Of a stretch of 64,000 bases of DNA, positions 37,031 to 45,504 are shown one piece after another. The notes under the pieces are model-generated. The model worked only from the letters and a program-made list of their open reading frames with translations. It was not told the origin of the DNA and searched no databases. The translations under genes and the position numbers were made by a program. The DNA is from Acidobacteriaceae bacterium KBS 83. Lineage in GTDB: Bacteria > Acidobacteriota > Terriglobia > Terriglobales > Acidobacteriaceae. Position 1 is the first letter of the stretch, and the number at the start of each line of letters is the position of its first letter. Where the stretch lies: NCBI GenBank assembly GCA_000381585.1, contig KB906734.1, forward strand, positions 744,001 through 808,000, read 5' to 3'.

Positions 37031-37067
37031 GATGCCCCACCCTACGCAAAGCACGGAGTGGGGCATC
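37031..37067. terminator. Hairpin between convergent genes (GATGCCCCAC palindrome)
   Basis: GATGCCCCAC and GTGGGGCATC form a perfect 10-bp stem with a 17-nt loop, 15 bp after the oxidoreductase stop and before the convergent gene ending at 37160. It may terminate transcription. The sequence also resembles palindromic intergenic elements I associate with acidobacterial genomes, but no second copy was noticed in this window. Confidence 0.6.
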
Positions 37068-37159
37068 GTCGGAGCAAGCATCCCATTTAGGCCCTTATCA
37101 GTAAGCGTTCGGTCTCATTCAGACCAAACGCTCACCTTCTTCGCTCTTCATCGGGTGGT

Positions 37160-37723
37160 CTAGGACTGTGACGGTACGCTGATTCCTGCTTTCTGAGCCT
37201 TCATGTGACCAGAGGCGTATGCTGCCGCCGCATCCGAAGTGTCCATCAGGTTCTGCGCGTGCCCCTCAACCTGCTTGACGAAAGACTTGTATTCCGAGTT
37301 CATAGCCGGTGGAGCCGTGCCAGACTCATTGCGCTCTAGGATTGCTGAATTTGCATCCGCAGCAAGAGCCTTGCCCGAAGTCAGAATGCTGTCGATTGTC
37401 CGTTGATTCCAGTCTGGAAGCTGGGATTGCAAATCCTCCAATTGCGCTAGGGCCGGGTTTAAGCCATTGTTTACAAGGCCTTTGATCTGATTCAGATGAT
37501 AAGTATGCGACCGCTCTGAGATACGTATGTTGAATGAGTCGAGATGCTCAGCGTTGTAGCGGACGTCGCGTGCCACCTCCCCCACTTGGTTGATGAGTTG
37601 AACACCCTTCTGTTGCGCTGCCAGGCTATCGTCCGTCTTCGTGTCGGCACGAGCCGGAATCGAAAGACCCATGGCCATCAAAACGCTAGCCGTCACGAGT
37701 GTCGGGCTGAATCGAGATTTCAT
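37160..37723 (-). CDS. Small secreted helical protein of unknown function
   Basis: The 187-residue product starts at ATG 37723, with GGAGGAG upstream and a signal peptide (MKSRFSPTLVTASVLMAMGL, then PARA). The mature part is mostly helical ('VARDVRYNAEHLDSFNIRIS', 'QLEDLQSQLPDWNQRTID', 'FVKQVEGHAQNLMDTSDAAA'), like a helical-bundle periplasmic protein. I do not recognise a family. It is divergent from the LysR-type gene, with an operator-like palindrome between them. Confidence 0.65.
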   Translation of the reverse strand: MKSRFSPTLVTASVLMAMGLSIPARADTKTDDSLAAQQKGVQLINQVGEVARDVRYNAEHLDSFNIRISERSHTYHLNQIKGLVNNGLNPALAQLEDLQSQLPDWNQRTIDSILTSGKALAADANSAILERNESGTAPPAMNSEYKSFVKQVEGHAQNLMDTSDAAAAYASGHMKAQKAGISVPSQS

Positions 37724-37805
37724 GATGCTCCTCCTCTGGTTCGCTCTCTTTGCCTTTTGGACGGAACTGGGCAGCGATAGGAGTAGTAGATAGTTTGGAA
37801 ACAAA

Positions 37806-37824
37806 ACATCGGTTTAATCGATGT
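37806..37824. promoter_or_regulatory. Candidate LysR-type operator ACATCG-N7-CGATGT
   Basis: A perfect 6-bp inverted repeat with a 7-bp spacer lies in the 115-bp gap between the divergent secreted-protein gene and the LysR-type gene. The size is typical of LysR-family recognition sites. It lies 14 bp before the preferred regulator start at 37839, fitting autoregulation. Confidence 0.5.
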
Positions 37825-37838
37825 ATCATGACCATTCG

Positions 37839-38750
37839 ATGGAATGGCTGAACTATCACCACCTCTTATACTTTTGGGCTGTTGCGAGAAGGGGCAGTAT
37901 CGCCCGAGCCTGCGAAGACTTGCGGCTCGCCCAACCGACAATCAGCGGTCAACTGCGAGCGTTGGAGGAGGCTTTAGGGGAAAAGCTCTTTGTCCGGCAG
38001 GGCCGTGGGCTCGTTCTGACTGAGGCTGGACAGATTGCCTATCGGTACGCGGACGAGATCTTTACTCTTGGCGGGGAACTGAAGGATGTCCTGAAAGGTA
38101 GGCCGCGCAACCGTCCGCTTCACTTGTCGGTTGGAGTGTCGGACATCATCCCAAAGCTGATCGCCTACCGCATCTTGGAGCCTGCGCTGTCAATGCGAGG
38201 CGGGGTGAAAATCGAATGTATAGAAGGCGCCCCGGAGGAGCTGCTGTTGAAGCTGGCAGCGAACGAACTCGATCTTGTCTTGGCCGAGACCCCGGCTTAC
38301 TCTGCCTTTCGCAGGCGATTGTTCAATCATCTTCTTGGGTCGTCTGATCTGGCTCTTTTCGCCGCGCAACCGTTATCGCGATTCTATCGACGTGGTTTTC
38401 CAAAGAGCCTTACTGGCGCACCTTTTCTGCTCCCGATCCGGAAGTCTGCCCTCCGGCAGGCTCTGGACGACTGGTTTGAAGCCGAGTCCATCACGCCTCG
38501 TGTTCTGGGCGAGTTCCAGGATACCGCCCTGATCGATGTCTTCGCGCAGTCCGGCGCGGGCATCTTTGCCGCCCCGGTCGCAATCGAACGCGAGATCCGA
38601 ACGAGTTACCACGTCGTCAAGCTGGGGACTTTAAGCAATCACACGGTGAGCTACTACGCAATCTCTGGAGAGCGCAAGATCAAACACCCCGCGGTTACAG
38701 TTATCGCTGAGGCAGCACAGACCAGGCTGTTCACCAGTGCGCCTGCTTAG
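37839..38750 (+). CDS. LysR-family regulator, NhaR-like
   Basis: About 303 residues from ATG 37839, matching the NhaR opening 'MEWLNYHHLLYFWAVARRGS'; ATG 37821 in the same frame is an alternative. The winged HTH covers ~1-62 ('ACEDLRLAQPTISGQLRALE'), followed by a LysR effector-binding domain ('LHLSVGVSDIIPKLIAYRIL', 'DLVLAETPAY'). NhaR proteins in enterobacteria respond to sodium, but no antiporter gene is adjacent here. The likeliest direct target is the divergent secreted protein. The convergent neighbour is the biotin-carrier gene. Confidence 0.85.
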   Translation: MEWLNYHHLLYFWAVARRGSIARACEDLRLAQPTISGQLRALEEALGEKLFVRQGRGLVLTEAGQIAYRYADEIFTLGGELKDVLKGRPRNRPLHLSVGVSDIIPKLIAYRILEPALSMRGGVKIECIEGAPEELLLKLAANELDLVLAETPAYSAFRRRLFNHLLGSSDLALFAAQPLSRFYRRGFPKSLTGAPFLLPIRKSALRQALDDWFEAESITPRVLGEFQDTALIDVFAQSGAGIFAAPVAIEREIRTSYHVVKLGTLSNHTVSYYAISGERKIKHPAVTVIAEAAQTRLFTSAPA

Positions 38751-38907
38751 ATCGCGCCAGCGATCTGTGTGGCCGTCCGTCGTCACAATCCGCATAGGAG
38801 GCTTCTCCCTGATCCAGCCGCTCATGGCCCATCAACCAATCGCCAAATGGATCAAGCCTGATTCCGTCAATCCTAGGCAAAGCGAAGCGTCGAGATACCA
38901 CCATCAA

Positions 38908-39438
38908 TCATTCGAGGACTGCAAGCACCTGGCCGGAAGCCACCTTGTCGCCTGCTGCGACACGCACCTCGACGATGCGGCCGTCGCGCGCGGCCTTCAG
39001 TTCGTTCTGCATCTTCATGGCCTCGACCACCACGATTCCCTGGTGGGCAACCACTGCCTCCCCCGGCGCGATCAGCACGCGCGCGATGCGGCCCGGCATG
39101 GACGCCTTGATCTGCAGTGTGCCGTTACCCGCTCCCGGACGTTTGCGCTGCCCACGAAGCGAGCGAGGATCGTTCACGACAACCCGGTGCTGATGTCGGC
39201 CCACCGCGATCGTCTCTTCATCCGCAAACGCGATGCGCACACACCGGTAGGATCGCGACGATGCACCGTCCGCTTGAGAATCACCAATCAGAAGTGAAAG
39301 GACGCCGGGCGTCGGCTCGCATACATCGACCGCAATCGACTGCCCATCCATGTAAGCCAACCAGCCCTCCCCGCCGCGCTCCAGCGTCAGCCGGCGAAGA
39401 ACGCCGTCTACCTCCACTTCCAGGCTCAGCGGGCTCAT
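38908..39438 (-). CDS. Biotin carboxyl carrier subunit of an acyl-CoA carboxylase
   Basis: The 176-residue protein has a C-terminal biotinyl domain with the biotin-attachment motif 'VEAMKMQNELKA'; the Lys in MKM is the biotin site. The ~100-residue N-terminal part is not biotinyl. Its ATG (39438) overlaps the stop of the biotin carboxylase gene by ATGA, implying coupled translation. The arrangement suggests a propionyl-, methylcrotonyl- or geranyl-CoA-type carboxylase whose carboxyltransferase is encoded elsewhere. accD at 60976 is a different, acetyl-CoA-type subunit. Confidence 0.85.
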   Translation of the reverse strand: MSPLSLEVEVDGVLRRLTLERGGEGWLAYMDGQSIAVDVCEPTPGVLSLLIGDSQADGASSRSYRCVRIAFADEETIAVGRHQHRVVVNDPRSLRGQRKRPGAGNGTLQIKASMPGRIARVLIAPGEAVVAHQGIVVVEAMKMQNELKAARDGRIVEVRVAAGDKVASGQVLAVLE

Positions 39439-40934
39439 CGGCGCAATCCCTGCTGCAGGGCGTCTCGCTGCCACGGCGTCTGTGACTTGGACATGGCGGG
39501 GGCGGCTGGCGGAGCGGTTAACAAAACGGCAGCAATAGCCGCCGCCGCTATGCTCCCTCGCGCTCCATCAGCGCTCTCCGGCGCAGGCTTCGCAAGCAGT
39601 CGGTCGAGATAGCCGGTGTCGATTCGCGCTGCCTGAAAGTCGGCGTCGTCAAGAATGCGGCGCAGTAGCTTCAGGTTGGTTCGTATGCCTCCGATCACAT
39701 ATTCACCGATGGCACATCCAAGCCGGGCAATGGCGGCCGCGCGATCTGGCGCATGTGCGATCAGCTTTGAGAGCATCGGATCGTACTCGGTCGGCACCTC
39801 CCATCCCTCGTACACGCCCTCGTCCTCGCGAATCCCGGGACCGGCCGGTCGCAGCAGCCGCGCGATCCGTCCCGGCGACGGCAGAAATCCGTTCTCCGGA
39901 TCCTCTGCGTAGACGCGCACCTCCATCGCATGTCCGCGCAAAGTAATCTCGTCTTGCGTGAATGGCAGTGGCTTGCCTTCGGCAACCGCGATCTGCAGGT
40001 GCACCAGATCGAGCCCGGTGACCAGCTCCGTCACGGCGTGCTCCACCTGCAGGCGGGTATTCACTTCGAGAAAATAAAAGTTCTGCGCCTCATCGACCAG
40101 GAACTCCACCGTGCCCGCGTTCACATATCCCGCCTCACGAGCCAGCCGACACGCCGCTTCACCCATGCGCCGTCGCAACTCCGGCCCCACTACTGCGGAT
40201 GGCGCCTCTTCAATCACCTTCTGGTGCCGGCGCTGGACAGAACACTCACGCTCGCCGAGGTAGACAACGTTGCCATGCTGATCGGCAAGGAGCTGTATCT
40301 CAACGTGACGCGGCCGCTCGATCAGCTTCTCGAGATACACTTCGCCCGAGCCAAATGCACGCAGAGCCTCGTCACTCGCTGATAGGAATGCGGAGGCAAG
40401 CTCCTCTGGCCGGTGAATGGCCCGCATGCCTTTGCCACCACCTCCCGCCGCTGCTTTCAGCATCACGGGATAGCCAATCTCTTTTGCAATCTTCAGCCCT
40501 TCATCGGCGGAAGCAAGGCCCCGCACCGAGCCCGGCGTACGCGGCATGCGGGCGCGATCGGCGGCGGCGCGCGCGCGCGTCTTCGATCCCAGCTCGCGCA
40601 TCGCAGATGCTGGCGGGCCGATGAAGGTAATTCCCTCCGTCGCGCAGGCTTCGGCGAAGTCAGCGTTCTCCGAGAGAAATCCGTAACCCGGATGAACCGC
40701 ATCTGCGCCGCACCGGCGCGCGATTTCGAGAATGCGATCTCCACGCAAATAGGAATCCACGGACGGTGCAGGTCCCAGCCTGTAGGCTTCGTCGGCGTGT
40801 TGAACATGAAGTGCACTGCGGTCGGCGTCGGAGTAAACAGCCACGGGTGAGATGCCGAGCTCGCGGCACGCTCGAACCAGGCGCAGCGCAATCTCGCCGC
40901 GGTTGGCAATCAGGATCTTACGAAGGGAGGCCAC
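39435..40934 (-). CDS. accC: Biotin carboxylase subunit of an acyl-CoA carboxylase
   Basis: The 499-residue ATP-grasp enzyme carboxylates biotin with bicarbonate and ATP. Motifs: 'KILIANRGEIALRLVRACRE', 'DAVHPGYGFLSENADFAEAC', the Gly-rich 'LKAAAGGGGKGMR', 'GERECSVQRRHQKVIEE' and 'FLEVNTRLQVEHAVTELVTG'. It has an Ala/Pro-rich C-terminal extension of ~45 residues beyond the usual end. It starts at GTG 40934 with a poor Shine-Dalgarno. It is co-directional and overlapping with the carrier gene, so the pair makes the two half-reactions' carriers. Confidence 0.9.
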   Translation of the reverse strand: MASLRKILIANRGEIALRLVRACRELGISPVAVYSDADRSALHVQHADEAYRLGPAPSVDSYLRGDRILEIARRCGADAVHPGYGFLSENADFAEACATEGITFIGPPASAMRELGSKTRARAAADRARMPRTPGSVRGLASADEGLKIAKEIGYPVMLKAAAGGGGKGMRAIHRPEELASAFLSASDEALRAFGSGEVYLEKLIERPRHVEIQLLADQHGNVVYLGERECSVQRRHQKVIEEAPSAVVGPELRRRMGEAACRLAREAGYVNAGTVEFLVDEAQNFYFLEVNTRLQVEHAVTELVTGLDLVHLQIAVAEGKPLPFTQDEITLRGHAMEVRVYAEDPENGFLPSPGRIARLLRPAGPGIREDEGVYEGWEVPTEYDPMLSKLIAHAPDRAAAIARLGCAIGEYVIGGIRTNLKLLRRILDDADFQAARIDTGYLDRLLAKPAPESADGARGSIAAAAIAAVLLTAPPAAPAMSKSQTPWQRDALQQGLRR

Positions 40935-41002
40935 CAGTGAGGGATTCTAGAGCATTTCTCTTGAAGATGTGGGGGCGCGTCTGCCCCGCACAAAATGCGA
41001 AA

Positions 41003-41021
41003 GAGCCCGCATGACGGGCTC
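41003..41021 (-). terminator. Intrinsic terminator after the ton/TPR cluster
   Basis: GAGCCCG-N5-CGGGCTC forms a 7-bp GC-rich stem followed on the minus strand by TTTC. It lies 27 bp downstream of the TPR gene stop and upstream of the biotin carboxylase start. Confidence 0.6.
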
Positions 41022-41047
41022 CTTCGTTACATTGCTGTTGTCGTCCG

Positions 41048-41872
41048 CTATTTGTTGGTGTCCACGCCTGCTTTGGTAGCCTTATTCGCCTTCTCGACAT
41101 TGGCCTTGCGGGCGCCAAGAGCCTTCTGCGTCCAGTCTTCAGCCTGCTGAATATCCGCCTTGCGCGCATCTGCGTTTCCGCACTCGATCTCGGCCTTTCG
41201 ACGGTACGAAAGGTTGATATAGGCCATAGCGTCCTCATAGGAGGGCCGTAGATCGATCGCCTTATGCAGCACGTCGAGCGCTTCATCCACCAGCGGACCG
41301 TTCTGCGCGGCCAGTTGTTCGCAAGCCTTCTTGGGAAGGCCAGGATTGCCATCCGGCTTATCGGTGAGCCCGTTGTCCGCAAGGACCTGCAGCGAATTCT
41401 TCCGCGCCTTGTTCCAGTCGATGACGCCGATAGTGTAATACGCCTCGGGATCCTTCGGGTCGGCGGCCAGCACCTTCTGCTGCCATGTCTTGGCGTCGTC
41501 CGGCTTGTTCATGCTGAAGTAGATTGAAGCCACGCCCTTGATCGCGTTTACGTTGTTGGGATCGATCTGCAGCGCATCCTTGTACGCCGCGATCGCGTGA
41601 TCCGCCAGCGCTTTGTTCGCCGATGTGTCAGAGTTCGGCACCACCTGCTGCGCATATGCGGTGGCCAGATACATATGCGTCATCGTCAGCGTCGGATCCA
41701 GATTCACTGCAGTCTGGAAGTGCTCGATGGCTTCTTCATACCTGGCGTTCTTGTACGCTTGGACTCCCTTGTTGAGCTGATCGCGCGCCTTCAGTTTGTT
41801 GCAGCCGGTGGTGGCGAGGAGCATCGACAGGCTGGCAACTGCCGGCATCCACACTCTTGCGATACGCATCAT
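41048..41872 (-). CDS. TPR-repeat lipoprotein
   Basis: About 274 residues from ATG 41872 (a second ATG follows directly), with AAGGAG ~11 nt upstream. An export signal ends 'LLATTGCNKLK', a probable lipoprotein site. Tetratricopeptide repeats span most of the protein ('ARYEEAIEHFQTAVNLDP', 'ALADHAIAAYKDALQIDP', 'PDDAKTWQQKVLAADPKDPE', 'DVLHKAIDLRPSYEDAMAY'), ending in a Lys/Ala-rich tail. It is the last gene of the ton cluster on this strand. It probably scaffolds envelope complexes; a direct link to TonB is inference. Confidence 0.8.
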   Translation of the reverse strand: MMRIARVWMPAVASLSMLLATTGCNKLKARDQLNKGVQAYKNARYEEAIEHFQTAVNLDPTLTMTHMYLATAYAQQVVPNSDTSANKALADHAIAAYKDALQIDPNNVNAIKGVASIYFSMNKPDDAKTWQQKVLAADPKDPEAYYTIGVIDWNKARKNSLQVLADNGLTDKPDGNPGLPKKACEQLAAQNGPLVDEALDVLHKAIDLRPSYEDAMAYINLSYRRKAEIECGNADARKADIQQAEDWTQKALGARKANVEKANKATKAGVDTNK

Positions 41873-42050
41873 TCTGCTTCGTTTCTCCTTGAATAGGGGC
41901 CAGACCGCGGCGCGTTGAGGGGTCCGTTTACTGGGCAGGGAACAGAAACTTCTCTGCGCAGTGATTGTAACTGTTTTCCTAATGGCTGCAAGCCCGGACA
42001 ATGACAAACCGCGGCCGGGACCGACCGCGGTTTGCCTAGTATAGGGCGGT

Positions 42051-42475
42051 CTACCGGCTCGCCGCAATGTTGGGAGTAATCAATCCAACATGATCGACGC
42101 CAGCCCCTTTGGCTATGTCAATGCTGTTGGCGATTGGGCCGAAATCCAAATCCTTGTCCGCCTCAATAAACATCACCTTCGTCGCGCGTGCGGAGAAGAT
42201 GGTCTGAAGCCTCCCTGCCAGCTCAGACATCGTCACATTCGCGTCATTGATTTTGTAGGCCGGCTGACCGGTATTGGTGTGACGGATCTGAAGAACGATA
42301 GTGCCATCTGGCTGGCTATAGCTTTGGTTGGCAGCGGCACCAATGCCTCAAGGCCTTTGGGCACTACAGGCGTGACTGCCATGAAGATGATCAATAACAC
42401 CAACAGGATGTCGATCATCGGGGTGACATTGATGTCGGAGGAGAGCCCCCGGCTACCGCCCGCGGTGAATGCTAT
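42051..42475 (-). pseudogene. exbD: Broken third exbD copy
   Basis: It is a close relative of the intact exbD at 42620-43054 with at least two lesions. The start codon position reads ATA (42475-42473) where the intact copy has ATG after the same 'GAGGAATCTC' leader. A one-base deletion near 42321-42334 then splits the frame. The first frame gives 'FTAGGSRGLSSDINVTPM' and runs out of homology after 'ALVPLPT'; the second gives 'LAGRLQTIFSARATKVMF' and 'DHVGLITPNIAASR'. In the shifted frame, 'QPDGTIVLQIRHTNTGQPAY' restores the missing middle. It is most simply a decaying duplicate. Confidence 0.8.
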
Positions 42476-42527
42476 GTGAGATTCCTCGTCTCCACAGCTG
42501 CGAACAGCAGGCAGCCGCTTCATGCAC

Positions 42528-42559
42528 GCTGACAGCCACCGGAATCTCCGACTGTCAGC
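42528..42559. other. Hairpin between exbD copies
   Basis: GCTGACAG and CTGTCAGC form a perfect 8-bp stem, extendable to 11 pairs with one mismatch, around a 16-nt loop. It lies in the gap between the intact exbD and its broken copy, and could terminate or attenuate read-through. Confidence 0.5.
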
Positions 42560-42619
42560 ATGCTAAGCATTTCGACACTTCTGGGCAGAGGATTGTTCCC
42601 GCAGGCCGAATGAGGCGGG

Positions 42620-43054
42620 TTACTGGCCGGCCGCGATCTTGGGAGTGATCAGTCCAACGTGGTCGACGCCTGCGCCTTTGGCGATATCAATAGCATTGGC
42701 GACCGGGCCAAAGTCGAGATCCTTATCCCCCTTGATAAACATGACCTTCGTGGCGCGCGTGGAGAAGATGGTCTGCAGCCTTCCAGCCAGGTCAGACTTC
42801 TGCACATCGGTCTCGTTGATCCTGTATGCCGGCTGACCGCCATTGCCACGCAGGATCGACACCACGATCGCCGTATCGTTCTCCTTCTGCGGCTGGTTGT
42901 TCTTGGGCGGCTGAGGCACCAGCGCCTCCAGACCGTGAGGCGTAACCGGCGTAATGGCCATGAAGATGATCAGCAACACCAGCAGGATGTCGATCATCGG
43001 GGTTACGTTGATGTCGGAGGCGAGTCCTCCGGTACCGCCAGTAGAGAATGCCAT
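42620..43054 (-). CDS. exbD: ExbD/TolR-family biopolymer transport protein
   Basis: The 144-residue protein starts at ATG 43054, with GAGGAA upstream. It has one N-terminal membrane helix ('INVTPMIDILLVLLIIFMAI') with the conserved Asp of ExbD/TolR, then a periplasmic domain ('ILRGNGGQPAYRINETDV', 'TRATKVMFIKGDKDLDFG', 'GAGVDHVGLIT'). It is part of the proton-driven motor that energises TonB. It is paralogous to the exbD just upstream and to the broken copy downstream. Confidence 0.9.
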   Translation of the reverse strand: MAFSTGGTGGLASDINVTPMIDILLVLLIIFMAITPVTPHGLEALVPQPPKNNQPQKENDTAIVVSILRGNGGQPAYRINETDVQKSDLAGRLQTIFSTRATKVMFIKGDKDLDFGPVANAIDIAKGAGVDHVGLITPKIAAGQ

Positions 43055-43105
43055 GAGAGATTCCTCGATTCTTCGAATTCCCGCCAAACGCTGGGAATGC
43101 TGTTA

Positions 43106-43546
<441 letters not shown>

Positions 43547-43613
43547 ATATGCTCCCTAGCTTGGCGGGACCGCGTACGTGACCGTCCTGTGATGCATCCT
43601 GCGGGGAAGGAGG

Positions 43614-43638
43614 GTGGCGGAGCTTTGTGCCCCGCCAC
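43614..43638. other. Hairpin between exbB and exbD
   Basis: GTGGCGG and CCGCCAC form a 7-bp stem with an 11-nt loop in the 131-bp gap between exbB and the first exbD. It could tune the amount of ExbD relative to ExbB by partial termination or RNA stability. Confidence 0.45.
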
Positions 43639-43677
43639 ATTCGATTCACGCATGAACGGCGTCGCAGCAACCCGCGT

Positions 43678-44427
43678 TTAACGGCGCTGCGACTGCTTGA
43701 TGAAATAGTCCACCAGTTCACTTGAGGAGTTGTCCATCTCGACGTCGAACGCCTCAACTTTGTTGGTGAAGTAGTTGAACAACATCACAGCAGGGATCGC
43801 GACTAGCAACCCGAACGCTGTGGTGACCAGCGCCTCCGAAATACCACCCGCGATCGCGCCGATTCCGGCCGACTTCTGCGTAGCGATCTGTTGGAAGGCG
43901 TTCAAGATACCGACCACCGTGCCGAACAGCCCGATGAATGGTGCCGTCGAACCGATGGTTGCCAGGCCGCCCAGTCCGCGCTTCAGCTTGGCGTGCACGA
44001 TGGCCTCGGCACGCTCCAGCGCGCGCTTGCTGGACTCGATCTGGTCTTCGGTGATTGCGCCGCCATTACCGTAGCTGCGGAACTCCTGCAGTCCGGCAGT
44101 GACGACCTCGGCGAGATGCGACTTCTTGTTGCGGTCTGCCACCTTCACGGCTTCGTCCAGCTTGCCCTCGCGCAGAGCCCCGGCAACCTTGGGAGCGAAT
44201 TCACGCGACTGCTTGCGGGCAGCATTGAAGTAAATGGCGCGGTCGATGATCACAGCGAGCGACCAGATCGACATGATGAAGAGAATGATCACCACGGCCT
44301 TCGCCGGAATGCCCATTCTTGCCCACATCTCAGGAAGGCTGAAACCGACGTTGCTACCCTGGTCCTGAAACCACAGACCAAGGCTCGAAATGTGGGGAAT
44401 TACGTGAGTGAGCTGAGCGTGAATCAC
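43678..44427 (-). CDS. exbB: ExbB/TolQ/MotA-family proton channel protein
   Basis: The 249-residue protein starts at GTG 44427, with AGGAGG 8 nt upstream. There are three membrane segments: near 45-65 ('AVVIILFIMSIWSLAVIIDR'), ~155-175 ('LATIGSTAPFIGLFGTVVGI') and ~195-220 ('EALVTTAFGLLVAIPAVMLF'). The conserved 'TAPFIGLFGTVVGI' and 'ALVTTAFGLLVAIPAV' are ExbB/TolQ signatures. It forms the pentameric channel around ExbD and passes energy to TonB. Confidence 0.93.
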   Translation of the reverse strand: MIHAQLTHVIPHISSLGLWFQDQGSNVGFSLPEMWARMGIPAKAVVIILFIMSIWSLAVIIDRAIYFNAARKQSREFAPKVAGALREGKLDEAVKVADRNKKSHLAEVVTAGLQEFRSYGNGGAITEDQIESSKRALERAEAIVHAKLKRGLGGLATIGSTAPFIGLFGTVVGILNAFQQIATQKSAGIGAIAGGISEALVTTAFGLLVAIPAVMLFNYFTNKVEAFDVEMDNSSSELVDYFIKQSQRR

Positions 44428-44514
44428 TGAATCTTTCCTCCTGGGATATTGCAGAAGATGGCAATTAAGCCGCCTAGGGATCGCGGTGCGTCAAAACACC
44501 CCGATGCTATCACC

Positions 44515-44548
44515 GGCCTCTTCACGCCCTGTATGACACGAAGAGGCC
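44515..44548. other. Hairpin between tonB and exbB
   Basis: GGCCTCTTC and GAAGAGGCC form a perfect 9-bp stem with a 16-nt loop, in the 167-bp gap between tonB and exbB. No T-tract follows on the minus strand, so attenuation or transcript stabilisation is as likely as termination. Confidence 0.5.
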
Positions 44549-44594
44549 AGTTGGTGGATGGTCATCCCCCTCGCCGGAGGGAGACGCCGACGAA

Positions 44595-45311
44595 TCAGCC
44601 GCCGAGATTGAACACCACGTTTACTGTGGTCTCCACCTCAACCGGCTCGCCGTTCAACTGATAAGGCTTGTATCTCCAGGTTTTCACCGCCTCGAGCGCC
44701 GACTGCGTCAGCATCGGAGGTCCGCTGATGACGTGAAGGTTTTCGATCGTGCCTGTCTTCGAGATCGTCGCCTGGAGCACTACCGTACCGGAGATCCGAG
44801 CCGCGCGTGCAATCGGCGGATAGGTTGGGTTCGTGCCGCCAGTCTTGAGACCGGTCATGACGCCGGACGAGATTGCGATCTTCTTCGGTGCTGCGGCTTT
44901 CACCACCGGCGCAGGAGCACTGCCCATGCCACCCAGGATGCCGCCGATCGCGCCGCTGCCCGCGCCCATGCCTTCCATGCCGGCCACGCCGGCATTCGTT
45001 GGCGGCGGAGGCTCTTCCTTCACCTGCTTGATCTCATGCGGAATCTTGCTCGGCGCCTGGAACGGATCGACCGTCTGCACATGGACCTTCACCGGCGCCT
45101 GCGGTGGCGGCGGTGGCGGCGGTGGTGGCGGTGGTGGCGGCGCTACCAGCAAGGTGGCCATCATATTTTTCGGCAGCGACTCAAGATGCATCAGCGGCCA
45201 CAGGACCAGCCCGATCACCACTGCGACGTTGATGATAAGCGCAACGATGGACCAATACTTGCTCTTCGTCTTGATCCTGTGGCCGGATTCCATGAGGGCA
45301 TCTTCGAACAT
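44595..45311 (-). CDS. tonB: Energy transducer TonB
   Basis: The 238-residue protein starts at ATG 45311, with GAGGTAAG upstream. An N-terminal membrane helix (~20-42) is followed by 13 consecutive prolines (codons at 45102-45140), a Pro/Glu/Lys linker and a Gly-rich section. The C-terminal TonB domain shows 'YPPIARAARISGTVVLQATI', 'TIENLHVISGPPMLTQSALE' and 'TWRYKPYQLNGEPVEVET'. It transmits the proton-motive energy of ExbBD to outer-membrane receptors such as the one at 56335-59628. It is the first gene of the cluster. Confidence 0.93.
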   Translation of the reverse strand: MFEDALMESGHRIKTKSKYWSIVALIINVAVVIGLVLWPLMHLESLPKNMMATLLVAPPPPPPPPPPPPPQAPVKVHVQTVDPFQAPSKIPHEIKQVKEEPPPPTNAGVAGMEGMGAGSGAIGGILGGMGSAPAPVVKAAAPKKIAISSGVMTGLKTGGTNPTYPPIARAARISGTVVLQATISKTGTIENLHVISGPPMLTQSALEAVKTWRYKPYQLNGEPVEVETTVNVVFNLGG

Positions 45312-45461
45312 GGCTTACCTCGAAATCTGCTAGGCCCCGGCGTCTCTTGCCTCCCGCATTGAGATGCAGCAGCGAACGTAGGCGGAGACTGGGCCTGCTA
45401 CTTCTCGGCTATAGACACCTAATGCCCGGTGAATTGTTCCCACAAAGTTTCAAATAATTAA

Positions 45462-45485
45462 GCCTGCACTGAAAACAGTGCAGGC
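45462..45485 (-). terminator. Intrinsic terminator downstream of secF
   Basis: GCCTGCACTG and CAGTGCAGGC form a perfect 10-bp stem with a four-base loop, 20 bp after the secF stop. On the minus strand it is followed by TTAATTATTT. It separates the sec operon from the ton cluster. Confidence 0.8.
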
Positions 45486-45504
45486 CCATTTTCCGCATCG
45501 TCCA

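Noticed and set aside
42051-42523. Two separate small proteins instead of a broken exbD
   Set aside because: Both frames align end to end with the intact exbD, and the missing middle is readable in the shifted frame.
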